Below, one piece after another: positions 46,735 through 55,868 of a stretch of DNA of 64,000 nt. Made by a program: the position numbers and the translations under genes. Numbering within the stretch: position 1 is the stretch's first letter; every line of letters begins with the position of its first letter. The notes under the pieces were generated by a model that searched no databases, was not told the DNA's origin, and saw only the letters and a list, made by a program, of their open reading frames with translations. Where the stretch lies: contig NZ_SSMX01000029.1 in the NCBI RefSeq assembly GCF_004799515.1, forward strand, positions 1-64,000, read 5' to 3'. Origin of the DNA: Phenylobacterium sp. (lineage in GTDB: Bacteria > Pseudomonadota > Alphaproteobacteria > Caulobacterales > Caulobacteraceae).

Positions 46735-47364
46735 TCAGGCGCGCCGATCGACCGAGCCGCCCGGATCGGCGTCATCGCCGCCGCCATAAGGGTTCGCGCC
46801 GGCCCCGTTTGGCTTGGGCGCCTCGGCCACGTCAGAGGCGCCGGCGGCCTTGGCGGCGACCATCACCATGGCCGGGCGGACCAGGCGTCCGAGCAGCTCG
46901 TAGCCGGGCTGCATGACCTCCACGACCCCGCCGCCCACGACGTCGGTCCCCGGAACCTCGGCCATGGCCTGGTGCTGGTGCGGGTCGAACTTCTCGCCGC
47001 GGGCGGGGGCGATGCGCTTCAGCCCGTTGCGTTCGAAGGCGGCCAGCAGCTCCTTCTCGGTCAGCTCGACGCCGAGGACAAAGTTCTTCACCGCTGGGTC
47101 GCCGCCGTCGGCGGGCTCGTGCGCCAGGGCGCGGGCCAGGTTGTCGGCCACGCCCAAGAGGTCGCGGGCGAACTTCTGGATAGCGTAGGCGCGTGCGTCG
47201 TTCGATTCGCGCTCGGCGCGGCGCTTGGTGTTCTCGGCCTCGGCGGCGTAGCGCAGGATCTGTTCCTTCAGCGCCGCCACCTCGGCCTGCAGGGCGGCCG
47301 TCTCGGCTTCGTTCGCTTCGGCGAGGAAGGCGTCGGCGGCGTCTGGCGTGTTGTCTTCGGACAT
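46735..47364 (-). CDS. grpE: Nucleotide exchange factor GrpE
   Basis: A 209-residue cochaperone that releases ADP from DnaK. The long N-terminal coiled coil is 'EAETAALQAEVAALKEQILR', and the dimer/beta domain contains 'NGLKRIAPARGEKFDPHQHQ' and 'VMQPGYELLGRLVRPAMVMV', which is diagnostic. The tail is Gly/Asp-rich. It follows hrcA by 33 bp. Confidence 0.97.
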   Translation of the reverse strand: MSEDNTPDAADAFLAEANEAETAALQAEVAALKEQILRYAAEAENTKRRAERESNDARAYAIQKFARDLLGVADNLARALAHEPADGGDPAVKNFVLGVELTEKELLAAFERNGLKRIAPARGEKFDPHQHQAMAEVPGTDVVGGGVVEVMQPGYELLGRLVRPAMVMVAAKAAGASDVAEAPKPNGAGANPYGGGDDADPGGSVDRRA

Positions 47365-47397
47365 CTAGCTCTTGTCTCTCAATCTCTCAGGCGCCGT

Positions 47398-48498
47398 CTA
47401 GGCGTTCATCACCTGGCCCAGCACCCGGGCGGTATAGTCCACCAACGGGATGATCCGGGCATAGTTCAGCCGGGCCGGACCGATCACGCCGATCGCGCCC
47501 AGCACCCGGTGCGAGCCCGTCATATAGGGCGCGGCGATCACGGCGGAACCCGAAAGCGAGAACAGCTTGGTCTCCGCCCCGATGAAGATACGCACGCCCT
47601 GGCCCTCTCGCACCCCGTCCAGCAGCTGGATCAGCTGTTCCTTCTGCTCCAGATCCTCGAAGAGCGAACGAACCCGCTCCAGGTCGTCGGCGGCGCCCGG
47701 TTCGTCCAGCAGGTTGGCGCGGCCGCGCACGATGAGCGCGCGGTCCTCCGCCTCGCCGCCGCCCCAGGCGGCCAGGCCGTCCTCCACCAGCCGCGCGGCG
47801 GTGACGTCGAGCTCAGCGCGGGCCTGGTCCAGGTCGGAGCGCAGGTCGGTCATCGCCTCGGCCAGGGTGCGGCCGGTCAGCCGGGCGTTCAGGAAGTTCG
47901 ACGCCTCGGTGAGCGCCGAGGGCGTCACCCCGGCCGGCAGACGGATCAGCCGGTTCTCCACCGTGCCATCGGCGAAGACCATGATCGCCAGCGTCCGGTC
48001 CGCGCCCAGGGACACGAACTCCACGTGCTTGACGCCCGCGTCGCGGATCGGGGTCACCACCACGCCCGCCCCACCGGCCAGGCCGGAGAGGATGGCCGAG
48101 GCCTCGTTCAGCGCATCCTCGTAGTTGCGGCCGTGGGCGCGCAGGCGGGCTTCGATGGACTGGCGCTCGGTCAGGCCCACGTCGCCCACCTCCAGCAGGC
48201 CGTCGACGAAAAGGCGCAGGCCCGCGTGCGTCGGCAGCCGCCCGGCGCTGACATGCGGCGCGCCGAGCAACCCCAGCTGCGTCAGGTCCTGCATGGTGTT
48301 GCGGATCGAGGCCGGCGACAGCGGCAGGCCGCCCTTGGAGAGCGTGCGCGACCCCACCGGCTCGCCGGTCTCAAGATAGCTCTCCACGATACGCCGGAAG
48401 ATGTCGCGGGCGCGTTCGTCGAGTTCGGCCAGGGACGGGCCGGAGGCGAAGAGGGGGCTGTTCACGTCAGGCGTCGCGTCTTCCTGCGAGGCGTCCAT
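47398..48498 (-). CDS. hrcA: Heat-inducible transcription repressor HrcA
   Basis: A 366-residue repressor of class I heat-shock genes. The N-terminal winged helix is '[19 protein letters not shown]' and '[15 protein letters not shown]', and the C-terminal part includes '[20 protein letters not shown]', the family signature. It pairs with grpE in the usual hrcA-grpE order. I found no CIRCE (TTAGCACTC-N9-GAGTGCTAA) in the 76-bp divergent gap to rph. Confidence 0.96.
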   Translation of the reverse strand: MDASQEDATPDVNSPLFASGPSLAELDERARDIFRRIVESYLETGEPVGSRTLSKGGLPLSPASIRNTMQDLTQLGLLGAPHVSAGRLPTHAGLRLFVDGLLEVGDVGLTERQSIEARLRAHGRNYEDALNEASAILSGLAGGAGVVVTPIRDAGVKHVEFVSLGADRTLAIMVFADGTVENRLIRLPAGVTPSALTEASNFLNARLTGRTLAEAMTDLRSDLDQARAELDVTAARLVEDGLAAWGGGEAEDRALIVRGRANLLDEPGAADDLERVRSLFEDLEQKEQLIQLLDGVREGQGVRIFIGAETKLFSLSGSAVIAAPYMTGSHRVLGAIGVIGPARLNYARIIPLVDYTARVLGQVMNA

Positions 48499-48574
48499 GG
48501 ACGGGACGTTACCGATCTAGGATAAGCCCCGCCTGCGCCCGCGCAAGCCGCGCCGGCGCGCAAGGAGTCTCCCC

Positions 48575-49291
48575 ATGCGGCCTTCCGAACGCCTCGCCGA
48601 CGTCCTGCGGCCTGTGACCCTGGAGACCGGCGTCAACCGCTACGCGGAAGGCTCCTGCCTGGTCTCCTTCGGCCATACGAAGGTGCTGGTGACCGCCAGC
48701 CTGGAAGAAGGCGTCCCGGGCTTCCTGCGCGGCAAGGGCCAGGGCTGGGTCACCGCCGAGTACGGAATGCTGCCCCGCGCCACCCACACCCGCGGCCGGC
48801 GCGAGGCCGCCCAGGGCAAGCAGTCGGGCCGCACCCAGGAGATCCAGCGGCTGATCGGCCGCTCAATGCGCGCCATCGTCGACCTGAAGGCGCTGGGCGA
48901 GCGGCAGATCTCCATCGACTGCGACGTGATCCAGGCCGACGGCGGCACGCGCACCGCCTCCGTCACCGGCGCCTGGGTCGCCCTGCGCCTGGCCACCCGT
49001 TATCTGATGGAGGAGGGCGTGATCTCCGCCGACCCGATCCTCGACCAGGTGGCGGCGATCAGCTGCGGCGTGTTCGCCGGGACCCCGGTGCTGGACCTCG
49101 ACTACGAGGAGGACTCCAACGCCGAGGCCGACGCCAACTTCGTGCTGACCGGCCATGGCGACATCGTCGAGGTGCAGGCGACCGGCGAGAAGCGCGGCTT
49201 CTCGGAGGCCGAGTTCGAGGCCCTGTTCTCCCTAGCCCGCAAGGGGATCGGCGAACTGGTCGCCCTGCAGCGCGCCGCCACCGGCGGCTAA
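48575..49291 (+). CDS. rph: Ribonuclease PH
   Basis: A 238-residue phosphorolytic 3'-5' exonuclease for tRNA 3' ends. The N-terminus '[20 protein letters not shown]' and the mid-motif '[18 protein letters not shown]' are canonical, followed by '[12 protein letters not shown]'-type sequence and '[14 protein letters not shown]'. AAGGAG precedes the ATG. It is divergent from hrcA, an order conserved in alphaproteobacteria, and a stem-loop follows its stop. Confidence 0.97.
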   Translation: MRPSERLADVLRPVTLETGVNRYAEGSCLVSFGHTKVLVTASLEEGVPGFLRGKGQGWVTAEYGMLPRATHTRGRREAAQGKQSGRTQEIQRLIGRSMRAIVDLKALGERQISIDCDVIQADGGTRTASVTGAWVALRLATRYLMEEGVISADPILDQVAAISCGVFAGTPVLDLDYEEDSNAEADANFVLTGHGDIVEVQATGEKRGFSEAEFEALFSLARKGIGELVALQRAATGG

Positions 49292-49306
49292 GGAACCCCC
49301 AAACGC

Positions 49307-49338
49307 AAACGGGCGGCTGGTCGCCCAGCCGCCCGTTT
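49307..49338 (+). terminator. Hairpin terminator after rph
   Basis: AAACGGGCGGCTGG pairs perfectly with CCAGCCGCCCGTTT around a 4-base loop. With AAA before and TTT after the core stem, it can serve both strands, ending rph and the convergent 35-codon gene. Confidence 0.8.
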
Positions 49339-49374
49339 CGGGACGTCCTTCCAGGTGGAAAGGCGCGGTTTGCC

Positions 49375-49482
49375 TTAGAGCCCGGCGGTCAGGTGGCGCA
49401 GGGCCGACGGCGGCATCCGGTCCAGCTCGCGCGCCAGCGGCGTGAAGAGGGCGTTCAGGGCGCGTTCGATGAAAGCGAACAT
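49375..49482 (-). CDS. 35-residue small protein, MFAFIERAL type
   Basis: A complete short gene reading MFAFIERALNALFTPLAR, then ELDRMPPSALRHLTAGL, then TAA. The support is contextual: AAGGAG lies 8 bases before the ATG, and a promoter (TTGCAA-N17-TATATG) sits 39-67 bp upstream. The two-sided hairpin at 49307-49338 follows. The peptide is amphipathic with a hydrophobic first half and basic residues, and has no signal peptidase site. I do not recognise a family. A second 35-residue gene with similar spacing lies 1 kb away. Confidence 0.65.
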   Translation of the reverse strand: MFAFIERALNALFTPLARELDRMPPSALRHLTAGL

Positions 49483-49520
49483 GGCGACACTCCTTTGTGC
49501 AGCGCAATATTGTTGCGGCG

Positions 49521-49549
49521 CATATAGGGACGGCATGTTGAGATTGCAA
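49521..49549 (-). promoter_or_regulatory. Predicted promoter of the first 35-codon gene
   Basis: On the minus strand TTGCAA (49549-49544) and TATATG (49526-49521) are separated by 17 bp. Just downstream, at the likely start site, CAATATTG (49505-49512) is a perfect palindrome and could be an operator. Confidence 0.55.
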
Positions 49550-49599
49550 GGTTTCTCACGGCGGAGCTGATTTGTCGCACCGCACTGCGGGAGCGCGCC

Positions 49600-49836
49600 T
49601 TACCCGTCGTCGTCCGGCAGGTCGTCGGAGGGGCCGGGCTCGTAGAAGAGGATGTCGCCCGGCTGGCAGTCGAGCTCGCGGCACAGGGCCGCGAGTGTCG
49701 AGAAGCGCACGGCGCGCGCCTTGCCGGTCTTCAGGATCGACAGGTTGGCGATGGTCACGCCGACGCGGTCGGCGAGTTCGGTCAGCGACATGCGCCGTTC
49801 GAGGAGGACGCGGTCGAGCTGGACGCGGATGGGCAT
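49600..49836 (-). CDS. Small XRE-family regulator (DUF2975 partner)
   Basis: A 78-residue helix-turn-helix protein of the YozG/Cro type ('MSLTELADRVGVTIANLSIL', 'KTGKARAVRFSTLAALCREL', 'CQPGDILFYEP'). It starts 13 bp after the DUF2975 gene. These two families occur together in many bacteria, where the membrane protein probably modulates the regulator. The genes it controls are unknown; the neighbouring 35-codon genes are candidates by position only. Confidence 0.9.
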   Translation of the reverse strand: MPIRVQLDRVLLERRMSLTELADRVGVTIANLSILKTGKARAVRFSTLAALCRELDCQPGDILFYEPGPSDDLPDDDG

Positions 49837-49849
49837 CGGGCGGGCGGCC

Positions 49850-50374
49850 TCAGATGGTCAGTTCGGCTTCGCGGCGCAGGCGTGCGCCTTCGCGGAACAC
49901 CTCGGCCAGGACGAAGACCACCAGGACCGAGAACCAGGCGGTGAGGTTGAGGTTCGGCTCCACGCGCTTCACCCATGGCAGGAAGGGGCTCATCCCCCAC
50001 ACCGCATAGCGGCCCAGCTCGAGCGCCGCCAGCATCAGGCCGATCAGGCGCAGGCGATTGACGTTGCGCGGATGGAAGGGGTCGCCGGCGGTCAGCGTGG
50101 TGAAGATCTGCCGCAGCGAGTGGACGATGACCAGCACGCCGCCGATCGACAGCGCGAACACCAGCAGCATGCCGGCATAGAGCGGGCCGCGTGTCGCCAC
50201 CAGGGCGGCGTTGCTGGTCAGGACATCGGGGAAGAGGTCGGGATTGAAGCTGAAAAGCAGGGCGGCCAGCAGGGCGAGCGCCATGGCGCCCAGCGCGATC
50301 CAGAGGGCGGCGAACACGACGTCGAGGATGATCTTGAGGAAACTGGAGACCGATCCCGGTCCTAGCGCGCGCAT
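49850..50374 (-). CDS. DUF2975 membrane protein
   Basis: A 174-residue protein with four hydrophobic helices ('IILDVVFAALWIALGAMALA', 'LLVFALSIGGVLVIVHSL', 'LMLAALELGRYAVWG', 'FSVLVVFVLAEVFREGARL') and the family's 'GDPFHPRNVNRLRLIG' loop. I chose the ATG of MRALGPGSVSS; a longer reading adds 29 residues with no similarity. It is coupled to the XRE regulator after it and lies about 100 bp after the second 35-codon gene. Confidence 0.88.
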   Translation of the reverse strand: MRALGPGSVSSFLKIILDVVFAALWIALGAMALALLAALLFSFNPDLFPDVLTSNAALVATRGPLYAGMLLVFALSIGGVLVIVHSLRQIFTTLTAGDPFHPRNVNRLRLIGLMLAALELGRYAVWGMSPFLPWVKRVEPNLNLTAWFSVLVVFVLAEVFREGARLRREAELTI

Positions 50375-50472
50375 CCAGCGACCTCCCGTATCGACGCCAA
50401 AACCCGCCCCGGCGGCGACCTGACCGTCAGGTGCGGCGGGAGCGGGTCGGGCGAACCCCAAGGCGAGAAACC

Positions 50473-50580
50473 TAGTGGATCGAAGCGTTGACGGCGACAG
50501 CTAGCATCGGCAGGGCGCCGAGCAGGATGAAGAAGCTCAGCGAAGCCCGGTCGAAAGCCCGGATAGCGGCGGAGAACATA
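50473..50580 (-). CDS. 35-residue small hydrophobic protein, MFSAAIRAF type
   Basis: A short gene reading MFSAAIRAFDRASLSFFILL, then GALPMLAVAVNASIH, then TAG. AAGGAA lies 8 bases before the ATG. The peptide is a likely single membrane helix (about 14-30) with a basic N-terminal face. A promoter (TTGATC-N17-TATTGA) and a GCTGC-GGC-GCAGC dyad lie upstream. It precedes the DUF2975-XRE pair on the same strand and has exactly the same length as the small gene at 49375-49482. I recognise no family. Confidence 0.6.
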
Positions 50581-50604
50581 GTCGTATTCCTTCTGTCTCG
50601 TTTG

Positions 50605-50684
50605 CTGCGGCGCAGCGTGATGTGGGATGGTCAATGCCATCCCGATGCCGACATTCAATACGCCGGCATCGATTAGCGATCAAA
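50605..50684 (-). promoter_or_regulatory. Promoter and dyad before the second 35-codon gene
   Basis: On the minus strand TTGATC (50684-50679) and TATTGA (50661-50656) are 17 bp apart. The dyad GCTGC-GGC-GCAGC (50605-50617) lies in the leader. It fits the CTGC-N3-GCAG form reported for PhaR-type repressors, but no such regulator is nearby. Confidence 0.45.
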
Positions 50685-50711
50685 TTAACATCGAGTAACG
50701 ATATTAAACTT

Positions 50712-50728
50712 TTGCAATGCAACATTGC
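50712..50728. promoter_or_regulatory. TGC-rich inverted repeats upstream of rdgB
   Basis: TTGCA-A-TGCAA (50712-50722) overlaps GCAATG-CAA-CATTGC (50714-50728). Both are short dyads in the AT-rich gap between rdgB and the divergent small gene. Similar TGC-rich sites lie before both 35-codon genes. The regulator is unknown. Confidence 0.4.
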
Positions 50729-50772
50729 GGGGCGGGTCTATGGTCCGGCGCCGGTGAAGGAGTGATGAATCC

Positions 50773-51375
50773 ATGGCGCTGAAACTGGAGCCCGGGACGC
50801 GGCTGGTGGTCGCGACCCATAACCCCGGCAAGGCGCGCGAGCTGGCCGAGATCCTCGAGAACCGCTTCGTCCTGGTCACCGCCGGCGAGCTCGGCCTGGC
50901 CGAGCCGGACGAGACCGAGACCACCTTTGTCGGCAACGCCCTCCTGAAGGCTCGCGCGGCGGCGGAGGCCAGCGGGCTGCCGGCGCTGGCGGACGATTCC
51001 GGCCTGTCGGTGGCGGCCCTCGACGGCGCGCCGGGCATCTATTCCGCGCGCTGGGCCGGCCCCGGCAGGGACTTCACCAACGCCATGAAGAAGGTCGAGG
51101 AACGGCTGGAGGAGGCCGGCGCGGCCGGCGACCTCGCCGCCTGGTTCACCTGCGCCTTGGCGCTCGCCTGGCCGGGCGGGCCGGCGGTGGTGGTGGAGGG
51201 CCGAGTGGATGGCACGCTGGCCTTCCCGCCGCGCGGCGGCCGCGGCTTCGGCTACGACCCGATCTTCGTCCCGGAAGGCGGCGCGGCGACCTTCGGCGAG
51301 ATGGCCCCGGCGGAGAAGGACGCCATGAGCCACCGGGCGCGAGCCTTCGCCAAGCTGAAGGCCGCGCTCTTGTGA
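50773..51375 (+). CDS. rdgB: XTP/dITP diphosphatase (RdgB/HAM1)
   Basis: A 200-residue pyrophosphatase that removes non-canonical purine triphosphates. '[18 protein letters not shown]' and '[20 protein letters not shown]' with 'ARWAG' are the family signatures, and '[15 protein letters not shown]' completes the site. GAAGGAG lies about 10 bases before the ATG. Its stop overlaps the hemW GTG, so it starts a coupled operon. Confidence 0.97.
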   Translation: MALKLEPGTRLVVATHNPGKARELAEILENRFVLVTAGELGLAEPDETETTFVGNALLKARAAAEASGLPALADDSGLSVAALDGAPGIYSARWAGPGRDFTNAMKKVEERLEEAGAAGDLAAWFTCALALAWPGGPAVVVEGRVDGTLAFPPRGGRGFGYDPIFVPEGGAATFGEMAPAEKDAMSHRARAFAKLKAALL

Positions 51376-52529
51376 GCAAGGGGCCGCTCCACGAAGCTCC
51401 ACCACTGGGCGTCTACATCCACTGGCCCTACTGCGCGCGGATCTGCCCCTACTGCGACTTCAACGTGGTGCGCGACCGCGGCGGCGAGGAGCCGGCGGCG
51501 CTGGCCCGCGCCATCGCGGCCGACCTGGAGGCCCAGGCGGCGCTGACCGGCCCGCGCCAGCTCGCATCGATCTTCTTCGGCGGCGGCACGCCCTCGCTGA
51601 TGGACCCGGCCTGGGCGGCCGACCTGATCGCGCTGGCCAAACGGCTCTGGACGCCCGCCGCCGACCTGGAGGTGAGCCTGGAGGCCAACCCGACGGACGC
51701 CGAGGCCGCCCGCTTCGCGGCCTTCGCCGACGCCGGCGTGGAGCGCCTGTCCCTGGGCCTGCAGTCCCTGGACGATACGGCCCTGAAACTGCTGGGCCGC
51801 AACCATGACGCCGCGGCCGCGGTCCGCGCCGCCCGGGCCGCGGCCCGCGCTTTCCCGCGCCTGTCGCTTGACTTGATCTACGCCCGGCCCGGCCAGACGC
51901 CGGCGGCCTGGGCCGAGGAGCTGTCCCGCGCCCTCGACCTCGGGCCGGAGCACCTCTCCCCCTACCAGCTGACCATCGAGGCGGGAACCGCCTTCGACCG
52001 CGCCGTGCGCCGCGGCCAGCTCGTCCCGCCGGACGAAGAGACCGGCGCGGCCTTGTTCGACGCGACCCAGGCGGTGCTGGAGGCGGCCGGGTTCGACGCC
52101 TACGAGGTCTCCAACCACGCCCGGGGCGAGGCCGCCCGCTCACGGCACAACTTGGTCTACTGGCGCGGCCACGACTACGCCGGCGCGGGGCCCGGCGCGC
52201 ACGGCCGGCTGACCCTGGGCGGCGCACGGCAGGCGACCTACGCCACGCCGAAGCCGCGCGACTACATCGCCCGCGTCGCCGAGACCGGCCTGGGCGTCCA
52301 GAGCCGCGAAACGCTCACTCCGCGCGAGGCGGCGCAGGAGCGGTTGCTGAGCGGCCTGCGCATCGCCGAGGGCGTCCCTCGCGCTGAGCTGGCCGCTCTG
52401 GACATCCCGCCCGACCGGATTGACGACCTGATGCGCCTGGGCCTGCTGGCGGACGATCCGCGGCGCCTGCGCGCCACGCCGGCGGGGCGGCTGGTGCTGG
52501 ACCGTCTGACGGCGGAGCTTGCCGTCTAA
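51372..52529 (+). CDS. hemW: Radical SAM heme chaperone HemW
   Basis: A 385-residue radical-SAM protein related to HemN. The cluster motif C-x3-C-x2-C is in '[18 protein letters not shown]', and '[10 protein letters not shown]' and '[20 protein letters not shown]' are typical. HemW delivers heme and does not oxidise coproporphyrinogen, so older HemN-like labels should be avoided. It begins with GTG in a GTGA overlap with rdgB and is followed by rsmI. Confidence 0.94.
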   Translation: MSKGPLHEAPPLGVYIHWPYCARICPYCDFNVVRDRGGEEPAALARAIAADLEAQAALTGPRQLASIFFGGGTPSLMDPAWAADLIALAKRLWTPAADLEVSLEANPTDAEAARFAAFADAGVERLSLGLQSLDDTALKLLGRNHDAAAAVRAARAAARAFPRLSLDLIYARPGQTPAAWAEELSRALDLGPEHLSPYQLTIEAGTAFDRAVRRGQLVPPDEETGAALFDATQAVLEAAGFDAYEVSNHARGEAARSRHNLVYWRGHDYAGAGPGAHGRLTLGGARQATYATPKPRDYIARVAETGLGVQSRETLTPREAAQERLLSGLRIAEGVPRAELAALDIPPDRIDDLMRLGLLADDPRRLRATPAGRLVLDRLTAELAV

Positions 52530-52569
52530 CCGCTTGCCAAGGCTCGGCGGAGCGGCGAACCCTCCGCCC

Positions 52570-53439
52570 ATGGCCCGACGCCTTCCCACGCCCGCCCTGG
52601 ACGACACGCCGCTCGCGCCGGGCCTCTATGTGGTGGCGACGCCGATCGGCAACCTGCGCGACATCACGCTTCGCGCCCTGGACGTATTGGCCGCCTGCGA
52701 CCTGGTGCTGGCCGAGGACACCCGGGTGGCGGGCAAGCTGCTGTCCGCCTTCGGCCTGTCCGCCAAGCTGGAGCGCTATGACGAGCACGGCGCGGAGCGG
52801 TCGCGGCCAAAGGCCCTGGCCGCGCTGGCTGAAGGCCGGCGCGTGGCCCTGGTCTCCGACGCCGGCACGCCGCTGGTCTCCGATCCCGGCTACCGGCTGG
52901 TGCGCGAGGCCGCCGAGGCCGGTTTTCCGGTCATCCCGATTCCTGGGGCCTCGGCCCTGCTGGCGGGCCTCTCGGCCGCCGGCCTGCCCAGCGACCGCTT
53001 CCTGTTCGCGGGCTTCCCGCCGCCGAAGAGCGCGGCGCGGCGGGTGTTCCTCGAGGAACTCGCGCCCTTGCGCGCCACCCTGGTGTTCTTTGAGGGCGGC
53101 TCACGGCTCGCCGCCAGCCTGGCCGACATGGCCGCCGTCCTGGGCCCCCGCGAGGCCGTGGTCTGCCGCGAACTGACCAAGCTCTACGAGACCCTCTACC
53201 GCGGACCGCTCCCAGACCTCGCGGCCGACCCGCGCCTGGACGCGCCCAAGGGCGAGATCGTCATCCTGGTGGGCCCCGGCCGCGAGGCCGAGGCCAGCGC
53301 CGCCGACGTGGATACCGCGCTCGCCGACGCGCTGGCCCGCCTGCGCCCGGCGGAGGCCGCCGCCGAGGTGGCGAAGGCGCTGGGGCTGCCGCGGCGCGAG
53401 GTCTATCAGCGGGCCATGGCGGTGAGGGCGTCCAAGTGA
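52570..53439 (+). CDS. rsmI: 16S rRNA (cytidine-1402-2'-O)-methyltransferase
   Basis: A 289-residue SAM enzyme. 'LYVVATPIGNLRDITLRAL', 'LAEDTRVAGKLLSAFG' and 'LVSDAGTPLVSDPGYRLV' are the diagnostic blocks. I used the ATG of MARRLPTPAL; an upstream TTG would overlap hemW. It overlaps yraN by 4 bp through GTGA, the usual rsmI-yraN pair. Confidence 0.96.
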   Translation: MARRLPTPALDDTPLAPGLYVVATPIGNLRDITLRALDVLAACDLVLAEDTRVAGKLLSAFGLSAKLERYDEHGAERSRPKALAALAEGRRVALVSDAGTPLVSDPGYRLVREAAEAGFPVIPIPGASALLAGLSAAGLPSDRFLFAGFPPPKSAARRVFLEELAPLRATLVFFEGGSRLAASLADMAAVLGPREAVVCRELTKLYETLYRGPLPDLAADPRLDAPKGEIVILVGPGREAEASAADVDTALADALARLRPAEAAAEVAKALGLPRREVYQRAMAVRASK

Positions 53440-53828
53440 GCAGCGGCGTCCGCTCCGCCCGCGGGACCGCCGCGCGCCTGGCCGGCCGCCGCGCCGAGGC
53501 GTTCGCGGCTGCTCTCCTGATGCTCAAGGGCTACCGCATCCTGGGCTTCCGCCTGAAGACCCGCCAGGCGGAGATCGACGTCCTGGCCCTGCGCGGCAAG
53601 GTGCTGGCGGTGGTGGAGGTCAAGCGCCGCACCAGCCTCCTGGCCGCCCTGGAGACTGTCACCTGGGACCAGCGCGAGCGGCTGCGCCGCGCCGGCGCGG
53701 CCATCGCCGCCGGCCGGCCGCAGCTCGCGGACGCCTCCGTACGCCTCGATCTCATAGCCCTCGCGCCCGGCAAGCTTCCCCGGCATATTCCCGACGCTTG
53801 GAAGGGGGATCGGCTGGGAGCGTCATGA
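53436..53828 (+). CDS. YraN family protein (UPF0102)
   Basis: A 130-residue endonuclease-like fold protein. The core 'GRRAEAFAAALLMLKGYRIL' and 'TRQAEIDVLALRGKVLAVVE' with 'VKRR' preserves the E-x-D-x(n)-E-V-K pattern of restriction-endonuclease-like folds. Function is unproven. It starts at a GTG overlapping rsmI and its stop overlaps the next ATG. Confidence 0.93.
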   Translation: MSSGVRSARGTAARLAGRRAEAFAAALLMLKGYRILGFRLKTRQAEIDVLALRGKVLAVVEVKRRTSLLAALETVTWDQRERLRRAGAAIAAGRPQLADASVRLDLIALAPGKLPRHIPDAWKGDRLGAS

Positions 53829-54640
53829 GCCGGGAGGAGGCTGAATCCGCATTGCTCGCGGCTGGCGCGGCTGCCGACGGCGACTTTCCCCTGCTGGAGG
53901 CCGCGATCGCCTGCGCCATCCATGAGGACCCCAGCCGCGACCCGCAGGCCGCCCACGACCTGGGCGCCGTCGGCGTGGAACGGCTGACCCAGCGGCTGAA
54001 GCAGGAGAGCCCGGAGGAGGCCCTGGCCGAGACCATGGCCGGGGACCTGCGCCTGGGCGGCGACCTCTTCACCTATGAGGACCCGGACAACGCCGACGTG
54101 ATCGCCGTGGCCGAGCGGCGCAAGGGCCTGGCCGTGGCGCTGGGCGTCTTCTACCTGCACACCGCCCGGCGCTGCGCGCTGACCGTCGCCGGCGTCGACT
54201 TCCCGGGCCACTTCCTGCTGCGCATCGAGACCGAGGAGGGCCCGCTGGCGCTGGACCCGTTCTCCGAGGGCCGGGTGGTGCTGCCCTCAGAGCTCACCCG
54301 CCGCGCCCTGCACGCGGGCCTGACCCCCAACGTCGCCGACCGGCTGGACCGGCTGATGGCGCCGGTCAGCGACCGGGCGGTGCTGCTGCGCCTGCAGAAC
54401 ACCATCTACGCCCGCGCCAGCCAGGCCCGCGACTATCCCCGCGCCGAGCGCGCCGCCCTGCGCCGCGCCCTGCTCGACCCCAACGACCACCGCCCCTGGC
54501 TCGACGTCGCCGCCGCCCGCGAGGGCCAAGGCGCGCTGGCCGGATCGCTGGAAGCCCTGGCCCGGGCCACGGAGCTGGACGGCGGCGCGGCGCTCGCCGC
54601 CCGGGCGCAGCGGGAGCGGGTGCGGCTGCAGTTGAACTGA
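53825..54640 (+). CDS. SirB1-like transglutaminase/TPR protein
   Basis: A 271-residue protein with a transglutaminase-like SirB1 domain ('YEDPDNADVIAVAERRKGLA', 'FLLRIETEEGPLALDPFSEG') and a C-terminal TPR-like stretch ('DPNDHRPWLDVAAAREGQG'). The active-site Cys expected in true transglutaminases is not seen at 'KGLAVALGVFYLHTARRC', so it is probably non-catalytic. I chose the ATG in an ATGA overlap with yraN. Confidence 0.88.
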   Translation: MSREEAESALLAAGAAADGDFPLLEAAIACAIHEDPSRDPQAAHDLGAVGVERLTQRLKQESPEEALAETMAGDLRLGGDLFTYEDPDNADVIAVAERRKGLAVALGVFYLHTARRCALTVAGVDFPGHFLLRIETEEGPLALDPFSEGRVVLPSELTRRALHAGLTPNVADRLDRLMAPVSDRAVLLRLQNTIYARASQARDYPRAERAALRRALLDPNDHRPWLDVAAAREGQGALAGSLEALARATELDGGAALAARAQRERVRLQLN

Positions 54641-54673
54641 TGGGCGGCGGCCGGCCGCCGCATCCCCGACGCC

Positions 54674-54785
54674 GTCATCCTCCGGTCGCCCTGAGAGGCG
54701 GTCCGGGGGACCCAAACAGCCTCTCCCTGTTCTGCAACTCAGCTTGGGTCCCCCGGATCGGCCCGCGGCTGCCCGGAGGATGACG
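54674..54785. repeat. 112-bp GTCATCC palindromic repeat, copy E
   Basis: It has ends GTCATCCTCCGG and CCGGAGGATGAC, inner arms TCCGGGGGACCCAA and TTGGGTCCCCCGGA, and a variable centre. It matches copy D at 10607-10716 except in the centre and a few loop bases. It occupies the gap between the SirB1-like gene and gshB. Confidence 0.85.
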
Positions 54786-54865
54786 ACCATCGGGCGTCAA
54801 TGCGAAGGTGGCGCTCGCCGCTCACCCGGCCTATCTCCCAACGCCTAGGTCGCCGGAGCTCCCCC

Positions 54866-55813
54866 ATGTCCCTCAAGGTCGCGGTGCAGATGGATCCCAT
54901 CGAGGGGATCAACATCAAGGGCGACACGACCTTCCTGATGATGGAGATGGCCCAGGAACGCGGCCACAGCCTGTTCGTATACACGCCGGACACGCTGGCT
55001 ATGGAGGACGGCCGGGTGTTCGCCCGCGGGCGCGACGTCTCGGTGCGCCGGGTGGCGGGCGACCACGTCACGGCGGGCGAGATGCGCGGGACGGAGCTGA
55101 CCGAGTTCGACGTCATCCTGCTGCGCCAGGACCCGCCCTTCGACATGCACTACATCGACACCACCTTCTTCCTGCAGGTGGTCCATCCCAGGGTGCTGGT
55201 GGTCAACGATCCGGTGGAGGTGCGCAACGCGCCGGAAAAGCTGTTCGTCACCCGCTTCCCGGGCCTGCAGCCGCCGACCCTGATCACCTCGGACCCGGTG
55301 GCCATCGCTGACTTCCGCGCGCGGCACGGCGACATCGTGCTGAAGCCTCTGAACGGCAAGGGCGGCTCCGGCGTCACCCGGCACCTGGCGGACGACCCCA
55401 ACCTCGGGACCCTCCTGGAGCTGCACGCCGAGATCGCGCGCGAGCCGGTCATCGTGCAGAAGTTCCTGCCGGCGGTGACCAAGGGCGACAAGCGCATCCT
55501 GCTGGTGGACGGCGAGCCGGTGGGCGCCATCAACCGGGTGCCGCAGAGGGGCCAGATCCGCTCCAACATGGCGGTGGGCGGCACGCCGGAGCCGGTGGAG
55601 CTGACGGCCCGCGACCGCGAGATCTGCGCCGAGATCGGCCCGGAGCTGAAGTCGCGCGGCCTGCTGTTCGTCGGCATCGACGTGATCGGCGATTACCTGA
55701 CTGAGATCAACGTCACCTCGCCTACCGGGGCGGTGGCGCTGAAGACCTTCAGCGGAATCGACGCCGCCGACATCCTCTGGCAGCGGATTGAAACCCTTCG
55801 CGCCACGGCCTAG
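54866..55813 (+). CDS. gshB: Glutathione synthetase
   Basis: A 315-residue ATP-grasp enzyme joining gamma-glutamylcysteine and glycine. It starts '[20 protein letters not shown]', a standard GshB N-terminus. '[19 protein letters not shown]', '[14 protein letters not shown]' and '[16 protein letters not shown]' mark the ATP and substrate sites. I used this ATG; an upstream in-frame ATG runs into repeat E. Confidence 0.97.
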   Translation: MSLKVAVQMDPIEGINIKGDTTFLMMEMAQERGHSLFVYTPDTLAMEDGRVFARGRDVSVRRVAGDHVTAGEMRGTELTEFDVILLRQDPPFDMHYIDTTFFLQVVHPRVLVVNDPVEVRNAPEKLFVTRFPGLQPPTLITSDPVAIADFRARHGDIVLKPLNGKGGSGVTRHLADDPNLGTLLELHAEIAREPVIVQKFLPAVTKGDKRILLVDGEPVGAINRVPQRGQIRSNMAVGGTPEPVELTARDREICAEIGPELKSRGLLFVGIDVIGDYLTEINVTSPTGAVALKTFSGIDAADILWQRIETLRATA

Positions 55814-55868
55814 GCTGTTTTGCAAGGAGGCGACGTCAAGTGACGGAATCGTCTCACTTTCCCCAAAA

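Noticed and set aside
48499..48574. Possible CIRCE element between hrcA and rph
   Set aside because: No TTAGCACTC-N9-GAGTGCTAA-like inverted repeat is present; the gap is simply GC-rich.
49232..49549. 105-codon minus-strand frame after rph
   Set aside because: It crosses the rph end and the terminator hairpin. The real gene there is the 35-codon frame with a ribosome site, in another reading frame.
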